Source: Burkholderiales bacterium
Lineage (GTDB): Bacteria > Pseudomonadota > Gammaproteobacteria > Burkholderiales > Methylophilaceae
Assembly (NCBI GenBank): GCA_030831475.1
Contig: JAURKY010000002.1
Span: 1 to 64,000, forward strand
DNA length: 64,000 bases
Direction of reading: 5' to 3'
Below, in pieces: positions 63,036 through 64,000 of the stretch. Numbering within the stretch: the first letter of the stretch is position 1; the number at the start of each line of letters is the position of its first letter. Below the pieces are notes generated by a model. It saw only the letters and a list, made by a program, of their open reading frames with translations, was not told the origin of the DNA and did no database searches. The translations under genes and the position numbers were made by a program.

Positions 63036-64000
63036 GCGGTTTTCCTTTAGGCTTACTATTAGGATCTACTGGTTGAGGGTCAAGCGTCACGACGGTTAAT
63101 CGCTCATCGACAAAATATTTGCTCGCAACAGCTTGAATTTGAGCTGAAGTTACTTTTTTAACATTTTCAACATAGCTATCCATTAATGTGTAGGGATAAC
63201 CAATGGTTTCTAACTGTCCAATTTGCATGGCTTGGTAAAAGACAGAGTCTTGCTGATAAACCTTGCTTGCGATAACGCTTGTTTTAATTCGATTAAGCTC
63301 ATCATCAGTCACCCCTGATTGAATAATTTTTTCAACTTCTTTTTTAATGGCATCTTCAACATCAATCACGGATGCACCCTCAGATGGAGTAGCGTAAAAT
63401 TCAAACAGACTCATTCCGCCTCGAGTGATCATGGCATAACTCGCGCCTGCGCCTAAGGCCAATCCCTGATCATTAACAAGACTTTGATTTAATCTTGAAG
63501 CACTCGTATTAGATAAAATCCCTGCAAGGACCTCAAGGGCATAAACATCAGTGCTATTTTTTGTTAGATCTTTATCAAGTGCCGGAACTTTATATGCCAT
63601 CTGCAAATAACTTAACTTACTTGGAGCTTTAACTTCGGCTCTTCTTACGCCCATCTGTTCTGCTTCGATTTGAGGTTTTCTTTCCTTGATTGTCTTTGAA
63701 GGAATTGGGCCATAATATTTTTCTGCTAATGCAAAAATCTCTTCAGGTTTAACATCCCCTGCGACAACTAAAATAGCATTATTGGGTGAATACCAATTTT
63801 CGTACCACTCAAGCGCATCCTCATGCGACATGTTTTCTAGGTCATTCATCCAGCCGACAATAGGTCTTCCATACGGATGAGAGACAAATGCCAAGGATTG
63901 CATTAATTCATTTACCTGGGATGTAGGCTTATCATCAGTACGCCATCTTCGCTCCTCCATCACAACATTAATCTCTTTTGCAAACTCTTCTTTTTTAATA
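63025..64000 (-). CDS. M16 peptidase, probable catalytic partner (5' end outside the window)
   Basis: The reading frame continues past the window end; upstream of the first in-window ATG it reads FAKEINVVMEERRWRTDD, a conserved M16 segment (VxEER), so the gene is cut, not short. The visible part covers the end of the first half and the second half (YENWYSPNNAILVVAGDV, SSRLNQ-like SASRLNQSLV). The HxxEH zinc motif should lie beyond 64000. The C-terminus ends in KPKGKPHVH. It forms a tandem pair with the inactive copy, probably a periplasmic heterodimer. Confidence 0.9.
   Translation of the reverse strand, partial: IKKEEFAKEINVVMEERRWRTDDKPTSQVNELMQSLAFVSHPYGRPIVGWMNDLENMSHEDALEWYENWYSPNNAILVVAGDVKPEEIFALAEKYYGPIPSKTIKERKPQIEAEQMGVRRAEVKAPSKLSYLQMAYKVPALDKDLTKNSTDVYALEVLAGILSNTSASRLNQSLVNDQGLALGAGASYAMITRGGMSLFEFYATPSEGASVIDVEDAIKKEVEKIIQSGVTDDELNRIKTSVIASKVYQQDSVFYQAMQIGQLETIGYPYTLMDSYVENVKKVTSAQIQAVASKYFVDERLTVVTLDPQPVDPNSKPKGKPHVH

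Overview
The window reads as a stretch of chromosome from a small-genome, AT-rich betaproteobacterium, most likely a methylotroph of the Methylophilaceae (OM43 / Methylopumilus type). The basis is the 16S rRNA 5' end, the gene orders rpoE-rseABC-mucD-lepA-lepB-rnc-era-recO-pdxJ-acpS and yhbY/rlmE-ftsH-folP-glmM, a complete Entner-Doudoroff pair (edd-eda), very short intergenic gaps and no mobile DNA. The taxonomic call is inference. I see no phage, insertion sequence, CRISPR array or obvious foreign island.

Layout. 1-745 (minus strand) is the head of a ribosomal RNA operon: tandem promoters, initiator tRNA-fMet, a boxA leader and the first 208 bases of 16S rRNA. 746-2626 is htpG, driven by a heat-shock promoter. 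2693-13394 is a long minus-strand series from the sigma-E regulon (rpoE, rseA, rseB, rseC, mucD) through lepA, lepB, rnc, era, recO, pdxJ, acpS and tcdA, with a terminator after mucD. 13464-17883 holds nadB, slyD, suhB, trmJ and cysE. 17951-24205 is a complete isc iron-sulfur cluster operon with two tandem cysteine desulfurases. 24255-33237 holds a phosphate-type porin, a small membrane-protein ORF, a carbonic anhydrase, lysS, prfB with its programmed frameshift, and the pstSCAB phosphate transporter. 33239-45492 carries glmM, folP, ftsH, rlmE, yhbY, a DUF4149 protein, greA, carB, carA, dapB and an enlarged bamE. 45564-56266 has fur, recN, nadK, hrcA, hemH, hldD, hldE and an edd-eda-HAD unit. 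56412-60092 is grpE-dnaK-dnaJ. The last 4 kb holds a glyoxalase, a ferredoxin, coaD, rsmD and two M16 peptidase-family genes, the last running off the window.

Regulation is unusually readable. Three near-identical sigma-32 promoters (CTTGAAA, 13 bp, CCCCATAT or CCCCATTT) precede htpG, grpE and dnaK. A sigma-E type promoter precedes rpoE. An IscR type-1 box overlaps the iscR promoter, and a related palindrome lies before cysE. Pho boxes precede both pstS and the porin. The two rrn promoters are each followed, at the same distance, by a look-alike 19-base stem-loop.

No clearly new multi-gene system is present. The best leads are the twin rrn promoter stem-loops and the placement of tRNA-fMet at the head of the rRNA operon, the apparent AUU start of rsmD directly after a stop codon, the repeat-bearing acidic extension of BamE, the retained second cysteine desulfurase, the possible IscR site at cysE, and the near absence of terminators at convergent gene ends.
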